Position numbers and translations under genes: made by a program. A stretch of 8,066 bases of DNA from Proteocatella sp049670425 (GTDB taxonomy: Bacteria; Bacillota; Clostridia; Peptostreptococcales; Filifactoraceae): positions 1 to 8,066 of the forward strand of contig JBATTG010000014.1 of assembly GCA_049670425.1 (NCBI GenBank), read 5' to 3'. Within the stretch, counting starts at the first letter, position 1; each line of letters opens with the position of its first letter. The notes beneath the pieces were generated by a model. The model was not told the DNA's origin. It did not search any database and saw only the letters and a program-made list of their open reading frames with translations. Below, piece by piece: positions 1 through 6,745 of this stretch.

Positions 1-233
1 TATCTGATGATATCCTAGATGTGGTTGGGGACAGCAATTTGCTTGGTAAGAATACCGGAAGCGACAAATCCAATAAAAAATCGACATATGTTTCACTTTT
101 TGGAATCGAAAGGGCAAAGGAACTTGCAGAAGAATGCTTGACTAATGCTTTGAATTCTTTAGAAATATTCGATGTAGACAAAAGAAAGTTTCTTGAAGAA
201 TTGGCACGTTTTATTATTAGTAGAGAGAATTAG
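1..233 (+). CDS. ispA: Polyprenyl (farnesyl/geranylgeranyl-type) diphosphate synthase, C-terminal fragment
   Basis: This is the 3' end of a trans-isoprenyl diphosphate synthase, a cytoplasmic enzyme that condenses isopentenyl diphosphate with an allylic diphosphate. The frame is open to the window edge; the first full codon is at base 3, so about 76 residues remain of a family length near 290-300. Seen directly: the second aspartate-rich motif DDILD (bases 6-20), which binds Mg-diphosphate, followed by VVGD, then LGK and a KSTYV stretch, and the usual C-terminal helix with an ERAKELAEE-like segment. The GTG at base 21 lies inside the protein and is not the start. The stop is followed 18 nt later by the PAP2-like gene. 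In Bacillus and many Clostridia ispA lies upstream of tlyA and recN, which fits here. The product chain length (C15 or C20) cannot be told from this fragment. Confidence 0.9.
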   Translation, partial: SDDILDVVGDSNLLGKNTGSDKSNKKSTYVSLFGIERAKELAEECLTNALNSLEIFDVDKRKFLEELARFIISREN

Positions 234-236
234 TCA

Positions 237-242
237 AGGAGG
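237..242 (+). promoter_or_regulatory. Ribosome binding site that fixes a TTG start
   Basis: AGGAGG, a near-perfect Shine-Dalgarno sequence, ends 9 nt before the TTG at 252. The first in-frame ATG codes for residue 48, inside the conserved GMPSSHS motif, so it cannot be the start. This site therefore supports initiation at TTG. Confidence 0.8.
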
Positions 243-251
243 TAAGCAAGT

Positions 252-689
252 TTGGAAATTTCAATTTTTTTTGGAAATAAGGTATTAGGTGTTACTTTTT
301 GGGGATGGTTTGTTGCGCAATTCTTAAAGGTAATATTCACATTAATATCTACAAAGAGTCTCGACCTTTCAAGATTCGTAGGTTCGGGAGGAATGCCAAG
401 TTCACATTCATCACTGGTTACAAGTTTGACTACGGCTATAGGCCTTACGGAGGGTTTCAGTTCTCCTATATTTGCCCTGGCATTTGGTTTTGCTTGTATA
501 ACTATGTATGATGCAGCTGGAGTAAGATATGCAGTTGGAGAACAGGCGAAAATATTAAATCAGATAGTCAGTGACATACAAAACAATGCTTTCAGGGAAG
601 AAAAGTTAAAAGAACTGGTAGGACATACGCCAAAGGAAGTCATAGCAGGCGCAATACTTGGAATCGCAATTGCTGTTATTATGATATAA
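252..689 (+). CDS. Divergent PAP2 family (DUF212, YuiD-like) membrane protein
   Basis: This is a small integral membrane protein of 145 residues, the usual length for the family (B. subtilis YuiD and relatives). Seen: a hydrophobic N-terminal segment around residues 12-33, the motif GMPSSHS at 48-53 (the counterpart of the PSGH signature of PAP2 phosphatases), a hydrophobic segment around 70-86 ending in YDAAGVR (86-92), and a C-terminal GHTPKEV (124-130) leading into a last membrane segment (130-145). The histidines 52 and 125 are the likely equivalents of the PAP2 catalytic pair. The classical KxxxxxxRP motif is not visible, which is normal for the divergent branch. The start is TTG with a strong ribosome binding site. 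The function is not firmly established in this family. Its place just after a prenyl diphosphate synthase gene suggests a prenyl phosphate or diphosphate substrate, but that is inference. The next gene starts 15 nt after the stop. Confidence 0.85.
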   Translation: MEISIFFGNKVLGVTFWGWFVAQFLKVIFTLISTKSLDLSRFVGSGGMPSSHSSLVTSLTTAIGLTEGFSSPIFALAFGFACITMYDAAGVRYAVGEQAKILNQIVSDIQNNAFREEKLKELVGHTPKEVIAGAILGIAIAVIMI

Positions 690-704
690 CATGAGAGGAA
701 AACA

Positions 705-1511
705 ATGAAAGAAAGAATAGATAAAGTTTTAGTAGACAAAGGATTTTTTGATTCAAGAGAACGCGCTAAAAAGAACATAATGGCTGGAACGGTACTTGTA
801 AACAATATGGTAGTCGACAAAGCGGGTTTTCTGATAGATACAGAGGCTGAAATAAGAATAAAAAAAGATGCTATTCCCTATGTTTCAAGAGGTGGACTTA
901 AACTCGAAAAAGCAATGCAGTCATGGGAAATAGATTTAAATGACAAGGTATGTATGGACATCGGCTCATCGACTGGCGGATTTACTGACTGCATGCTTCA
1001 AAAAGGTGCAAAGAAAGTGTATGCAGTGGATGTAGGTTACGGTCAGCTTGACTGGAAACTTCGAAATGATGACAGAGTCAAGGTCATGGAGAGAACAAAC
1101 ATAAGACATACGACGCCGGATGATTTAGAGGAAAGAGTGCAGTTTTTCAGCATAGACGTGTCGTTCATATCCTTGAAATTGGTGCTTCCTAAGCTACTTG
1201 AGCTTGGCGATGAGGATTTTGAGTGCGTGGCACTTATCAAACCACAGTTTGAAGTTGGCAAGAATGAAGTTGGCAAAAATGGAGTAGTAAGAGAACCTCA
1301 AAAACATATGGACGCTATCAACTACTGCATGGAATATGCGACAAAGATAGGGCTACAGATAAGAGGACTCGATTTTTCGCCTATAAAGGGACCTAAGGGA
1401 AACATAGAATTCCTGATGCTTGTTGGAAATAAGGTTAAAGAGATAGCTAATAGTGAAGAAATAACTGCAGAAAATGTTGTAAACAGGGCACATTCAAATT
1501 TGGATAAGTAA
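705..1511 (+). CDS. tlyA: TlyA family rRNA 2'-O-methyltransferase
   Basis: This is a cytoplasmic SAM-dependent RNA methyltransferase, the YqxC/TlyA family often mislabelled hemolysin. The best-studied member, from M. tuberculosis, methylates 16S C1409 and 23S C1920 on the 2'-OH, sites tied to capreomycin sensitivity. The 268-residue length is typical. Seen: an N-terminal S4 RNA-binding domain (about 1-60, starting with RIDKVLVDKG and an SRERAKKNI helix), the linker YVSRGGLKLEKA (59-70), the SAM-binding motif DIGSSTGGFTDC (85-96), SIDVSFIS (149-156), ALIKPQFE (176-183) and GNIEFL (232-237). K66, D151, K179 and E235 fit the K-D-K-E tetrad of 2'-O-methyltransferases. A GAGG-type ribosome binding site lies just upstream of the ATG. 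Bases 1251-1280 hold two near-identical 15-mers coding EVGKN-EVGKN, inside a conserved loop and without extra length. Neighbours match the Firmicutes ispA-tlyA-recN block. Whether it methylates one or both rRNA sites cannot be told. Confidence 0.93.
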   Translation: MKERIDKVLVDKGFFDSRERAKKNIMAGTVLVNNMVVDKAGFLIDTEAEIRIKKDAIPYVSRGGLKLEKAMQSWEIDLNDKVCMDIGSSTGGFTDCMLQKGAKKVYAVDVGYGQLDWKLRNDDRVKVMERTNIRHTTPDDLEERVQFFSIDVSFISLKLVLPKLLELGDEDFECVALIKPQFEVGKNEVGKNGVVREPQKHMDAINYCMEYATKIGLQIRGLDFSPIKGPKGNIEFLMLVGNKVKEIANSEEITAENVVNRAHSNLDK

Positions 1512-1527
1512 GCTTAGAGGTTAATTT

Positions 1528-3210
1528 ATGCTACAGGAAATATATATAAAAAATTTCGCATTAATTGATGAAGTAAGAATAAAATTTGGAAACGGATTGA
1601 ACATAATTACGGGAGAAACCGGATCAGGAAAATCAATTTTGATAGATGCGTTGTCAATGGCTCTTGGCAAAAAGGGCGAAAGATCCTTCGTCAGGAACGG
1701 CAAAACCAAAGCTGTTGTTGAGGCTGTTTTTACCTGCAAAAATCCGGGGTTGATACAGACTCTGTATGAGATGGGAATAGAAGATGCTGAAGAAGAAATA
1801 ATTATTACCAGGGAAATAAGTGCTGAGAGTAAATCCATAAGCAGGATAAACAACAGGAGTGTAAGCAAATCCATATTAAAAGAAATATCGGCGCAGCTTA
1901 TAACTATCCATGGCCAAAATGAATACGAACAGCTTATGACTCCGCAAAACCAGCTTAATCTTCTTGATCTTTTCGGAGGAGTGGAGATAAGCAAACAGCT
2001 TGGTGATTACAAAGAAAACTATTCTAAATTATTGGAATTGAGAAAAGAAATTTCAAAATTGAATAACTACGAAGATCCAAGTCAAATTCAGCGAGAAATA
2101 GACCTTATAAAATATGAAATAGAAGAAATTGATAATTCTAAAATCAAAAAAGATGAAAAAGAAGATTTGATGAAGGAATTAAGGCGTGTAGAAAACACTG
2201 AAAAAATTCAAAGCATTTTAGAAACCAGCTATGAGTCTCTTTATGGAGGCAGCGCTTCGGTTTTAGATTCGCTTGCAAATTGTTTCAATAAATATGACCA
2301 GATAGAAGAGTTTGATGAAGATATAAAGCTTTGGAATGATGTAATCAAAGATTGCTACTACAGACTAGATGATGTTGCTAATGAAATAAGAACCAAAAAA
2401 GGAAGCTTTGAATTTGATGAAAAATTGATAGATGAGCTTAATTTCAGGATAGATAAGATAAACACTATGTACCGTAAATATGGCAACAGCTATGAGAAAG
2501 TAATGGAATTCAAAGAGAAATCCTTGAAGCGCCTCAATGAAATCACGCTAAGAGATGAACTCATAGAGCAGTACAATAAAGAAGCTCGTGAAGTAGAAGA
2601 GTTGCTTTCAGTCAAGGCTAGGGTGCTTTCTTCCAAGCGTAAAGAAATCAGCAAAAAATTAGTAGCTAAAATCATTCGGGAGCTTACATCTCTAAAAATG
2701 GGAAATACTCAATTTGATATAGCTTTTTCAGAAATAGGATTTTCCTCTTTTGGAACAGACAGTATAGATTTTGTTGTAAATTTCAATAAAGGGGATCAGC
2801 TTAAGTCACTTAATAAAATTGCATCGGGTGGAGAAATTTCAAGATTCATGCTTGCATTTAAAAATGTAATATCTGAGACCGACAATATTGACACGCTTAT
2901 ATTCGATGAGATCGATACAGGGGTAAGCGGTATAGCGGCGCAGACAATCGGAGAAAAACTCAAGGAAATAAGTAATTTCAGACAAGTATTGTGTATCACC
3001 CACCTTCCTCAGATTGCCAGTTATGCTGATAATCATTATCTGGTTGAAAAGCATGATACCGAAACAGCTACAGAAACTATTGTATCCAAACTGGGCAAGG
3101 AAAAAAGAATAAACGAGCTTGCGAAAATGATTGGAGGATTGCATATAACCAAAACTACAATCGAAAGTGCAAGGGAATTAATCGAAAAAAACAATGGGAG
3201 CATATTATAA
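1528..3210 (+). CDS. recN: DNA repair ATPase RecN
   Basis: RecN is an SMC-like ATPase that gathers at DNA double-strand breaks and holds ends or sister chromatids together for recombinational repair. The protein is 560 residues, within the family range of about 550-575. Seen: an N-terminal half-ATPase opening with LQEIYIKNFALID, Walker A GETGSGKS at 29-36, HGQNEYEQL from residue 128, and a long charged, helix-prone middle (about 155-385) expected to form the coiled coil. The C-terminal half carries the ABC signature SGGE at 433-436, Walker B LIFDEIDTG (457-465, with D460 and E461) and the switch histidine H492 in CITHLPQIA. All ATPase motifs are intact. A GAGG site 7 nt upstream supports the ATG. 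The stop overlaps the start of the Nudix gene by one base (TAATG), so their translation is probably coupled. In Bacillus and many spore-forming Clostridia recN is followed by spoIVB and spo0A; here it is not. No LexA box is visible near it, and the gene has no room for its own promoter. Confidence 0.97.
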   Translation: MLQEIYIKNFALIDEVRIKFGNGLNIITGETGSGKSILIDALSMALGKKGERSFVRNGKTKAVVEAVFTCKNPGLIQTLYEMGIEDAEEEIIITREISAESKSISRINNRSVSKSILKEISAQLITIHGQNEYEQLMTPQNQLNLLDLFGGVEISKQLGDYKENYSKLLELRKEISKLNNYEDPSQIQREIDLIKYEIEEIDNSKIKKDEKEDLMKELRRVENTEKIQSILETSYESLYGGSASVLDSLANCFNKYDQIEEFDEDIKLWNDVIKDCYYRLDDVANEIRTKKGSFEFDEKLIDELNFRIDKINTMYRKYGNSYEKVMEFKEKSLKRLNEITLRDELIEQYNKEAREVEELLSVKARVLSSKRKEISKKLVAKIIRELTSLKMGNTQFDIAFSEIGFSSFGTDSIDFVVNFNKGDQLKSLNKIASGGEISRFMLAFKNVISETDNIDTLIFDEIDTGVSGIAAQTIGEKLKEISNFRQVLCITHLPQIASYADNHYLVEKHDTETATETIVSKLGKEKRINELAKMIGGLHITKTTIESARELIEKNNGSIL

Positions 3211-3752
3211 TGACAAAAGAAAAAACAATAAGCAGCACACAAATTTATAACGGTAAAGTTGTTTCGTTGAAAGTAGATGTGGTTCAAATTAATGAAACCC
3301 AAACCGCTATAAGGGAGATTGTAACCCATTGTGGAGCTGTTTGTGGCGTTGGGATTACAAAAGAGAAAAAAATAGTTTTAGTAAGGCAGTACAGGAAATC
3401 TATCGAAAAAGACATTATAGAGATTCCAGCGGGCAAGCTCGATTTAGGTGAAGAGCCTGATGATGCCATAATAAGAGAATTCAAAGAAGAAACCGGGTAT
3501 GATGTTGAAAATGTCACTTATATGACTTATTTCTATACTACGCCTGGATTCTCTGATGAAATTGGTCACCTTTATTTTTTGGACGCTACTGAGAAGGGTG
3601 ACACAAATTTTGATGATGACGAGGATATCGAAATTCTTGAATATTCGCTTGCTGATGTAAAAGCTATGATATACAATAAGGAAATTGTGGATTCGAAAAC
3701 CATACTTGGTATAATGATGTACAGTGATTATATTGAAAGGGAGAAGCAGTAA
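3210..3752 (+). CDS. nudF: Nudix hydrolase, ADP-ribose pyrophosphatase type
   Basis: This is probably the ADP-ribose pyrophosphatase (NudF/YqkG family), which splits ADP-ribose into AMP and ribose 5-phosphate with Mg2+ in the cytoplasm. The protein is 180 residues, close to the 185 of B. subtilis NudF. Seen: a complete Nudix box starting at G75 with E81 and REFKEETGY (89-97), where E93 and E94 are metal ligands. It is preceded by VRQYR (58-62) and EIPAGK (71-76), and followed by TPGFSDE (111-117), the pattern of the ADP-sugar branch of the family. The acidic run DDDEDIE (135-141) lies near the C-terminal end. The ATG overlaps the recN stop, with GGGAG inside the recN end serving as ribosome binding site. 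Its own stop overlaps the mltG start in the same TAATG way. The exact substrate is inferred from the family; another nucleoside diphosphate sugar is possible. Confidence 0.88.
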   Translation: MTKEKTISSTQIYNGKVVSLKVDVVQINETQTAIREIVTHCGAVCGVGITKEKKIVLVRQYRKSIEKDIIEIPAGKLDLGEEPDDAIIREFKEETGYDVENVTYMTYFYTTPGFSDEIGHLYFLDATEKGDTNFDDDEDIEILEYSLADVKAMIYNKEIVDSKTILGIMMYSDYIEREKQ

Positions 3753-4762
3753 TGAAAAAGAATATTTTTGCAGTGATTATTTTGTCTTTTATGTTTGTTT
3801 TTACTGGCTGTTCGGGTGCAGACAAGCTTGCTGCCATTGATTCTACAGATAATACAGAAATAGTATACGAACTGGAATCTGGAAGCAGTGTAACTAGCAT
3901 TTCAAAGGAACTTGAGGATCTGGGTTATATAAGGAGTTCAAAGGAATTTAGAAAGTATGCAACCGAAAATGACATGGTTGATATAAAGGCTGGAACTTAC
4001 ATCATAATGAAATCAATGCCTGCAACAGATATTTTGAAAAAATTTGTTGACGGAGATGACTACAAGGGAATTAAGCTTCTAGTGCCTGAGGGATTTGAGG
4101 CTGTTCAAATAGCACAGAAAATCGAAGAATCAGGACTGGGTTCAAAAGAAAAGTTTATGGAAATTGTAAGAAATCCTGGAATGTTCTCTGAGAAATATGA
4201 CTTTTTAAATGATGAGAAAATACAGTCCTTGGAAGGCTATCTTTTTCCGCTGACTTATCATTTTAAAGAAGGCATCGGCGAAGAGGAAATAGCAGACCAG
4301 ATGCTGCATCAATTCGATATCGTGTATGAAAAGAGCATTAAGCCTAATATGGGTAATACGAATTTAAGCCTCAATGATGTGGTTGTTTTGGCATCAGTTG
4401 TTGAAAGAGAGGCTGCAATTGAAGAAGAAATGCCTCTTGTAGCGTCAGTGTTTCTCAACAGGATAGATATAGACATGTCCCTTCAATCATGCGCTACGGT
4501 GCAATATATACTCGGAGAGAGAAAGCCTATACTGTCATCAGAGGATATAAGCATAGATTCTCCGTATAACACCTATAAATATAAAGGCCTTCCTGTTACG
4601 GCTATCGCTTCTCCAGGGGAAAAGGCTATAATGTCGGTTCTTGAGCCGGCGGACACAAAGTATATATACTTCCTTTCAAAAAATGACGGGAGTGGAGAAC
4701 AGGTATACAGCGAAACTTATGAAGAACATTTGAAAAATAAAGAGAAATATCTTGGAAATTAG
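3752..4762 (+). CDS. mltG: Endolytic peptidoglycan transglycosylase MltG (YceG-like), putative lipoprotein form
   Basis: MltG cuts nascent glycan strands outside the membrane and is thought to set strand length or release strands from synthesis. The protein has 336 residues, similar to the E. coli protein (340). Seen: a basic start MKK, a hydrophobic stretch (5-17) and FTGC at 17-20, a plausible lipobox with C20 as the lipidated residue. A LysM-like domain follows at about 35-95, then the YceG catalytic domain with EGYLFPLTY near residues 165-173. The catalytic glutamate is E218 in LASVVEREA (213-221), followed by VASVFLNR (230-237), LQSCATVQY (244-252) and SPYNTYKYKGLP (270-281). Most MltG proteins have an uncleaved membrane helix, so the lipobox is a variant. 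F at the -3 position is less usual than L, so the segment could simply be a membrane anchor. An AAAGGGAG site lies in the nudF end. In Bacillus mltG (yrrL) also precedes yrrM and the U32 genes. Confidence 0.93.
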   Translation: MKKNIFAVIILSFMFVFTGCSGADKLAAIDSTDNTEIVYELESGSSVTSISKELEDLGYIRSSKEFRKYATENDMVDIKAGTYIIMKSMPATDILKKFVDGDDYKGIKLLVPEGFEAVQIAQKIEESGLGSKEKFMEIVRNPGMFSEKYDFLNDEKIQSLEGYLFPLTYHFKEGIGEEEIADQMLHQFDIVYEKSIKPNMGNTNLSLNDVVVLASVVEREAAIEEEMPLVASVFLNRIDIDMSLQSCATVQYILGERKPILSSEDISIDSPYNTYKYKGLPVTAIASPGEKAIMSVLEPADTKYIYFLSKNDGSGEQVYSETYEEHLKNKEKYLGN

Positions 4763-4781
4763 TTAAAATGAAAGGTTTACA

Positions 4782-5438
4782 ATGGGCAATATTACTAATA
4801 ATCTGGTTTCACAATATATAAATGACAGGACCTATCCAGTATCTGAGCTTCAGAGTGAAATGGAGATTTATGCAAAGGATAATGTGGTTCCAATAGTAAC
4901 AAGGGATACCCTGGCGCTTTTAAAGAGCATCATAGAAATAAAAAAACCGGGTAAAATCCTTGAATTTGGAACGGCAATAGGTTATTCTTCCATAATGATA
5001 TGTGATACTCTTGAGGGTGAGTGCAAGCTTACATCAATAGAGCGCAATGAAAAACGATACAACAAAGCCCTTGAGAATATCGAAAAGTCAGGATTTCAAA
5101 AACAAATCCAGGTAATACATGCAGATGCCCTGGAATCCAAAGAGGCAGTGCAAGCGCAGACTTATGATTTTGTATTTATAGATGCGGCAAAGGGGCAGTA
5201 TCAGCTGTTCTTTGATATGGTCTATGACAATGTTGAATCTGGCGGGATAATAGTATCTGACAACATATTCCACAAAGCCATGGTATGTGAAACTGACATA
5301 TCGAGAGTGGAAAGAAGGCAGAGAACCATATATCGAAGGATGAACGATTATCTTGATTTTTTAACAAAAAACAATGAAGAATTCCATACAAGCCTTGTTC
5401 CAATAGGAGATGGGCTTGCAATAACATACAAGCGATAA
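4782..5438 (+). CDS. trmR: SAM-dependent O-methyltransferase, tRNA 5-hydroxyuridine methyltransferase TrmR-like
   Basis: By family and gene order this is the counterpart of B. subtilis YrrM/TrmR, which methylates 5-hydroxyuridine at wobble position 34 of tRNA to give 5-methoxyuridine. The length is 218 residues, normal for the catechol-O-methyltransferase-like fold. Seen: an N-terminal helical part (1-55), SAM motif I ILEFGTAIGYSS (59-70), an acidic residue after strand two in SIERNE (85-90), HADALE (113-118), VFIDAAKGQY (131-140) and IIVSDNIF (156-163). D134, D160 and N161 are at the places of the divalent metal ligands in this family. The ATG has AAAGG 6 nt upstream. It sits 19 nt after mltG and 61 nt before the U32 gene. 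Sequence alone does not separate tRNA from small-molecule substrates in this fold; the neighbour that would make the hydroxylated substrate is the main argument for TrmR. Confidence 0.85.
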   Translation: MGNITNNLVSQYINDRTYPVSELQSEMEIYAKDNVVPIVTRDTLALLKSIIEIKKPGKILEFGTAIGYSSIMICDTLEGECKLTSIERNEKRYNKALENIEKSGFQKQIQVIHADALESKEAVQAQTYDFVFIDAAKGQYQLFFDMVYDNVESGGIIVSDNIFHKAMVCETDISRVERRQRTIYRRMNDYLDFLTKNNEEFHTSLVPIGDGLAITYKR

Positions 5439-5499
5439 CTTGAATGAAGGCAGTTAAGACAGGCAACAGAAAGAATGTATATAACAGAAAGGGTTTATA

Positions 5500-6732
5500 A
5501 TGAAAAAAATTGAATTACTGGCTCCAGCGGGCGATTTAGAGAAACTAAAGATGGCAATACTTTATGGGGCTGATGCCGTGTATATTGCAGGTGAAAACTT
5601 TGGGTTAAGAACAGCATCAAAGAACTTCACTGGCGAGCAGATGAAGGAAGCGGTAGAATTTGTAAAAAATAATAACAAAAAAATATATGTTACATGCAAC
5701 ATAATTCCTCATAATGAAGATTTCGCAGGTCTTGAAGAATATTTAAGATACCTGGAGGAAGTTGGAGTGGATGCTATCATTGTCGCAGATCCAGGTGTAC
5801 TGATGGTAGCTAGAGAAGTGGTTCCAAACATGGAAATCCACTGGAGCACTCAGGCAAATAACACGAACTATAACAGTGCGAAATTCTGGTATAAGCAGGG
5901 CGTTCAAAGGGTTGTTACTGCCAGAGAATTATCTTTTGAAGAAATAAGCAAAATCAGAAAAGAAATCCCCGAGGACATGGATATCGAGTCTTTTGTTCAT
6001 GGAGCGATGTGTATATCATATTCAGGAAGGTGCCTGATAAGCAATTACATGACAGGAAGAGATGCCAACAGAGGATCTTGCGCACATCCTTGCAGATGGA
6101 AGTATGCTCTTGTGGAAGAAAAACGTCCTGGAGAATATTTCCCTATTGAGGAAGATGACAGGGGAACTTATTTCTTCAATTCGAAAGATCTTTGCATGAT
6201 TGAACATGTAAAAGAACTTATCGAAGCTGGCGTAAGCAGCTTTAAGATAGAAGGAAGAGTTAAAACGCCATATTATGTAGCGACTGTAGTAAGAGCGTAC
6301 AGAATGGCCATAGATGAATACTATAAAGACCCTGAAAACTACAGCTTTAAACCTGAGTGGATGAGTGAACTCAAAAAGGCTAGCTACAGAGGATTCACCA
6401 ACGGATTCTATCTGGACAAGCCGGAATCGGAATCACAAAACTATGGTACAAGCTCATATATAAGAAACTATGATTTTATGGGACTGGTACTTGGATACGA
6501 CAACGATAAAAAAATGGCGCAGATAGATGTAAGAAACAGGATATTTGTAGGCGATACGGTTGAAATAATAGGCCCTGACTGTGAGACTATATTCACGACA
6601 GTAAAAGCCATGTACAATGAAAAAATGGAGTCGATGGAAGTTGCCCCAAGACCAAAGGAAGTAATTTGGATTGACTTTGGTTATGAATTAAAAGAAAACT
6701 ATATTATAAGAAAAGAAAACACAGATAAATAA
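5500..6732 (+). CDS. trhP: Peptidase U32 family protein, tRNA uridine-34 hydroxylation protein TrhP-like
   Basis: Members of this U32 clade (B. subtilis YrrN/YrrO = TrhP1/TrhP2, E. coli YegQ = TrhP) are needed for prephenate-dependent hydroxylation of uridine 34 in tRNA; older names call them proteases. The protein has 410 residues, close to YrrO (about 420) and longer than YrrN (about 310). Seen: the opening IELLAPAGDLEKL (4-16) with YGADAVYIAG (22-31), WSTQANNTN (115-123), and the U32 signature ESFVHGAMCISYSGRC (163-178) continuing to NRGSCAHPCRW (190-200). Cysteines 171, 178, 194 and 232 match the spacing of the iron-sulfur ligands in the related UbiU protein; C198 is a further one. A C-terminal beta-rich domain (about 320-405) follows. 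The ATG has GAAAGGG 6 nt upstream. Only one U32 gene is present here, where Bacillus has two in tandem. The 61-nt leader holds no convincing promoter. The substrate is inferred from family and neighbour. Confidence 0.87.
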   Translation: MKKIELLAPAGDLEKLKMAILYGADAVYIAGENFGLRTASKNFTGEQMKEAVEFVKNNNKKIYVTCNIIPHNEDFAGLEEYLRYLEEVGVDAIIVADPGVLMVAREVVPNMEIHWSTQANNTNYNSAKFWYKQGVQRVVTARELSFEEISKIRKEIPEDMDIESFVHGAMCISYSGRCLISNYMTGRDANRGSCAHPCRWKYALVEEKRPGEYFPIEEDDRGTYFFNSKDLCMIEHVKELIEAGVSSFKIEGRVKTPYYVATVVRAYRMAIDEYYKDPENYSFKPEWMSELKKASYRGFTNGFYLDKPESESQNYGTSSYIRNYDFMGLVLGYDNDKKMAQIDVRNRIFVGDTVEIIGPDCETIFTTVKAMYNEKMESMEVAPRPKEVIWIDFGYELKENYIIRKENTDK

Positions 6733-6736
6733 GGAG
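6731..6736 (+). promoter_or_regulatory. Ribosome binding site overlapping the trhP stop codon
   Basis: AAGGAG begins within the TAA stop of the U32 gene and ends 9 nt before the ATG of the nucleosidase gene. This fixes the nucleosidase start and suggests that ribosomes ending on the upstream gene can feed the next one. Confidence 0.75.
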
Positions 6737-6745
6737 ATTATAAAA

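Noticed and set aside
299..511. Open frame of 70 codons overlapping the PAP2 gene in another frame
   Set aside because: It lies wholly inside a well-supported gene, has no ribosome binding site of note and resembles no protein family.
1251..1280. Tandem 15-base near-repeat coding EVGKN-EVGKN in tlyA
   Set aside because: It falls in a conserved loop of the family (FE-G...VGK-G-V) and adds no length, so it is probably chance similarity of neighbouring motifs rather than a duplication.
4494..4496. Cysteine 247 in the LQSCATV motif of MltG where E. coli has aspartate
   Set aside because: I believe this variant occurs in other Firmicutes MltG proteins and the catalytic E218 is intact, so I do not treat it as a defect.
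5176..5466. Minus-strand open frame of 96 codons opposite trmR
   Set aside because: It is antisense to a conserved gene, its composition looks like a reverse reading of that gene and no start signal is apparent.
5454..5483. Possible promoter TTAAGA and TATATA with 18-base spacing ahead of the U32 gene
   Set aside because: Each box matches the consensus at only four of six positions, and the implied transcript start would fall within or next to the ribosome binding site, leaving almost no leader.
5439..5499. Gap between trmR and the U32 gene checked for a terminator or riboswitch
   Set aside because: No stable hairpin with a U-run and no recognisable conserved RNA element is visible in these 61 bases.
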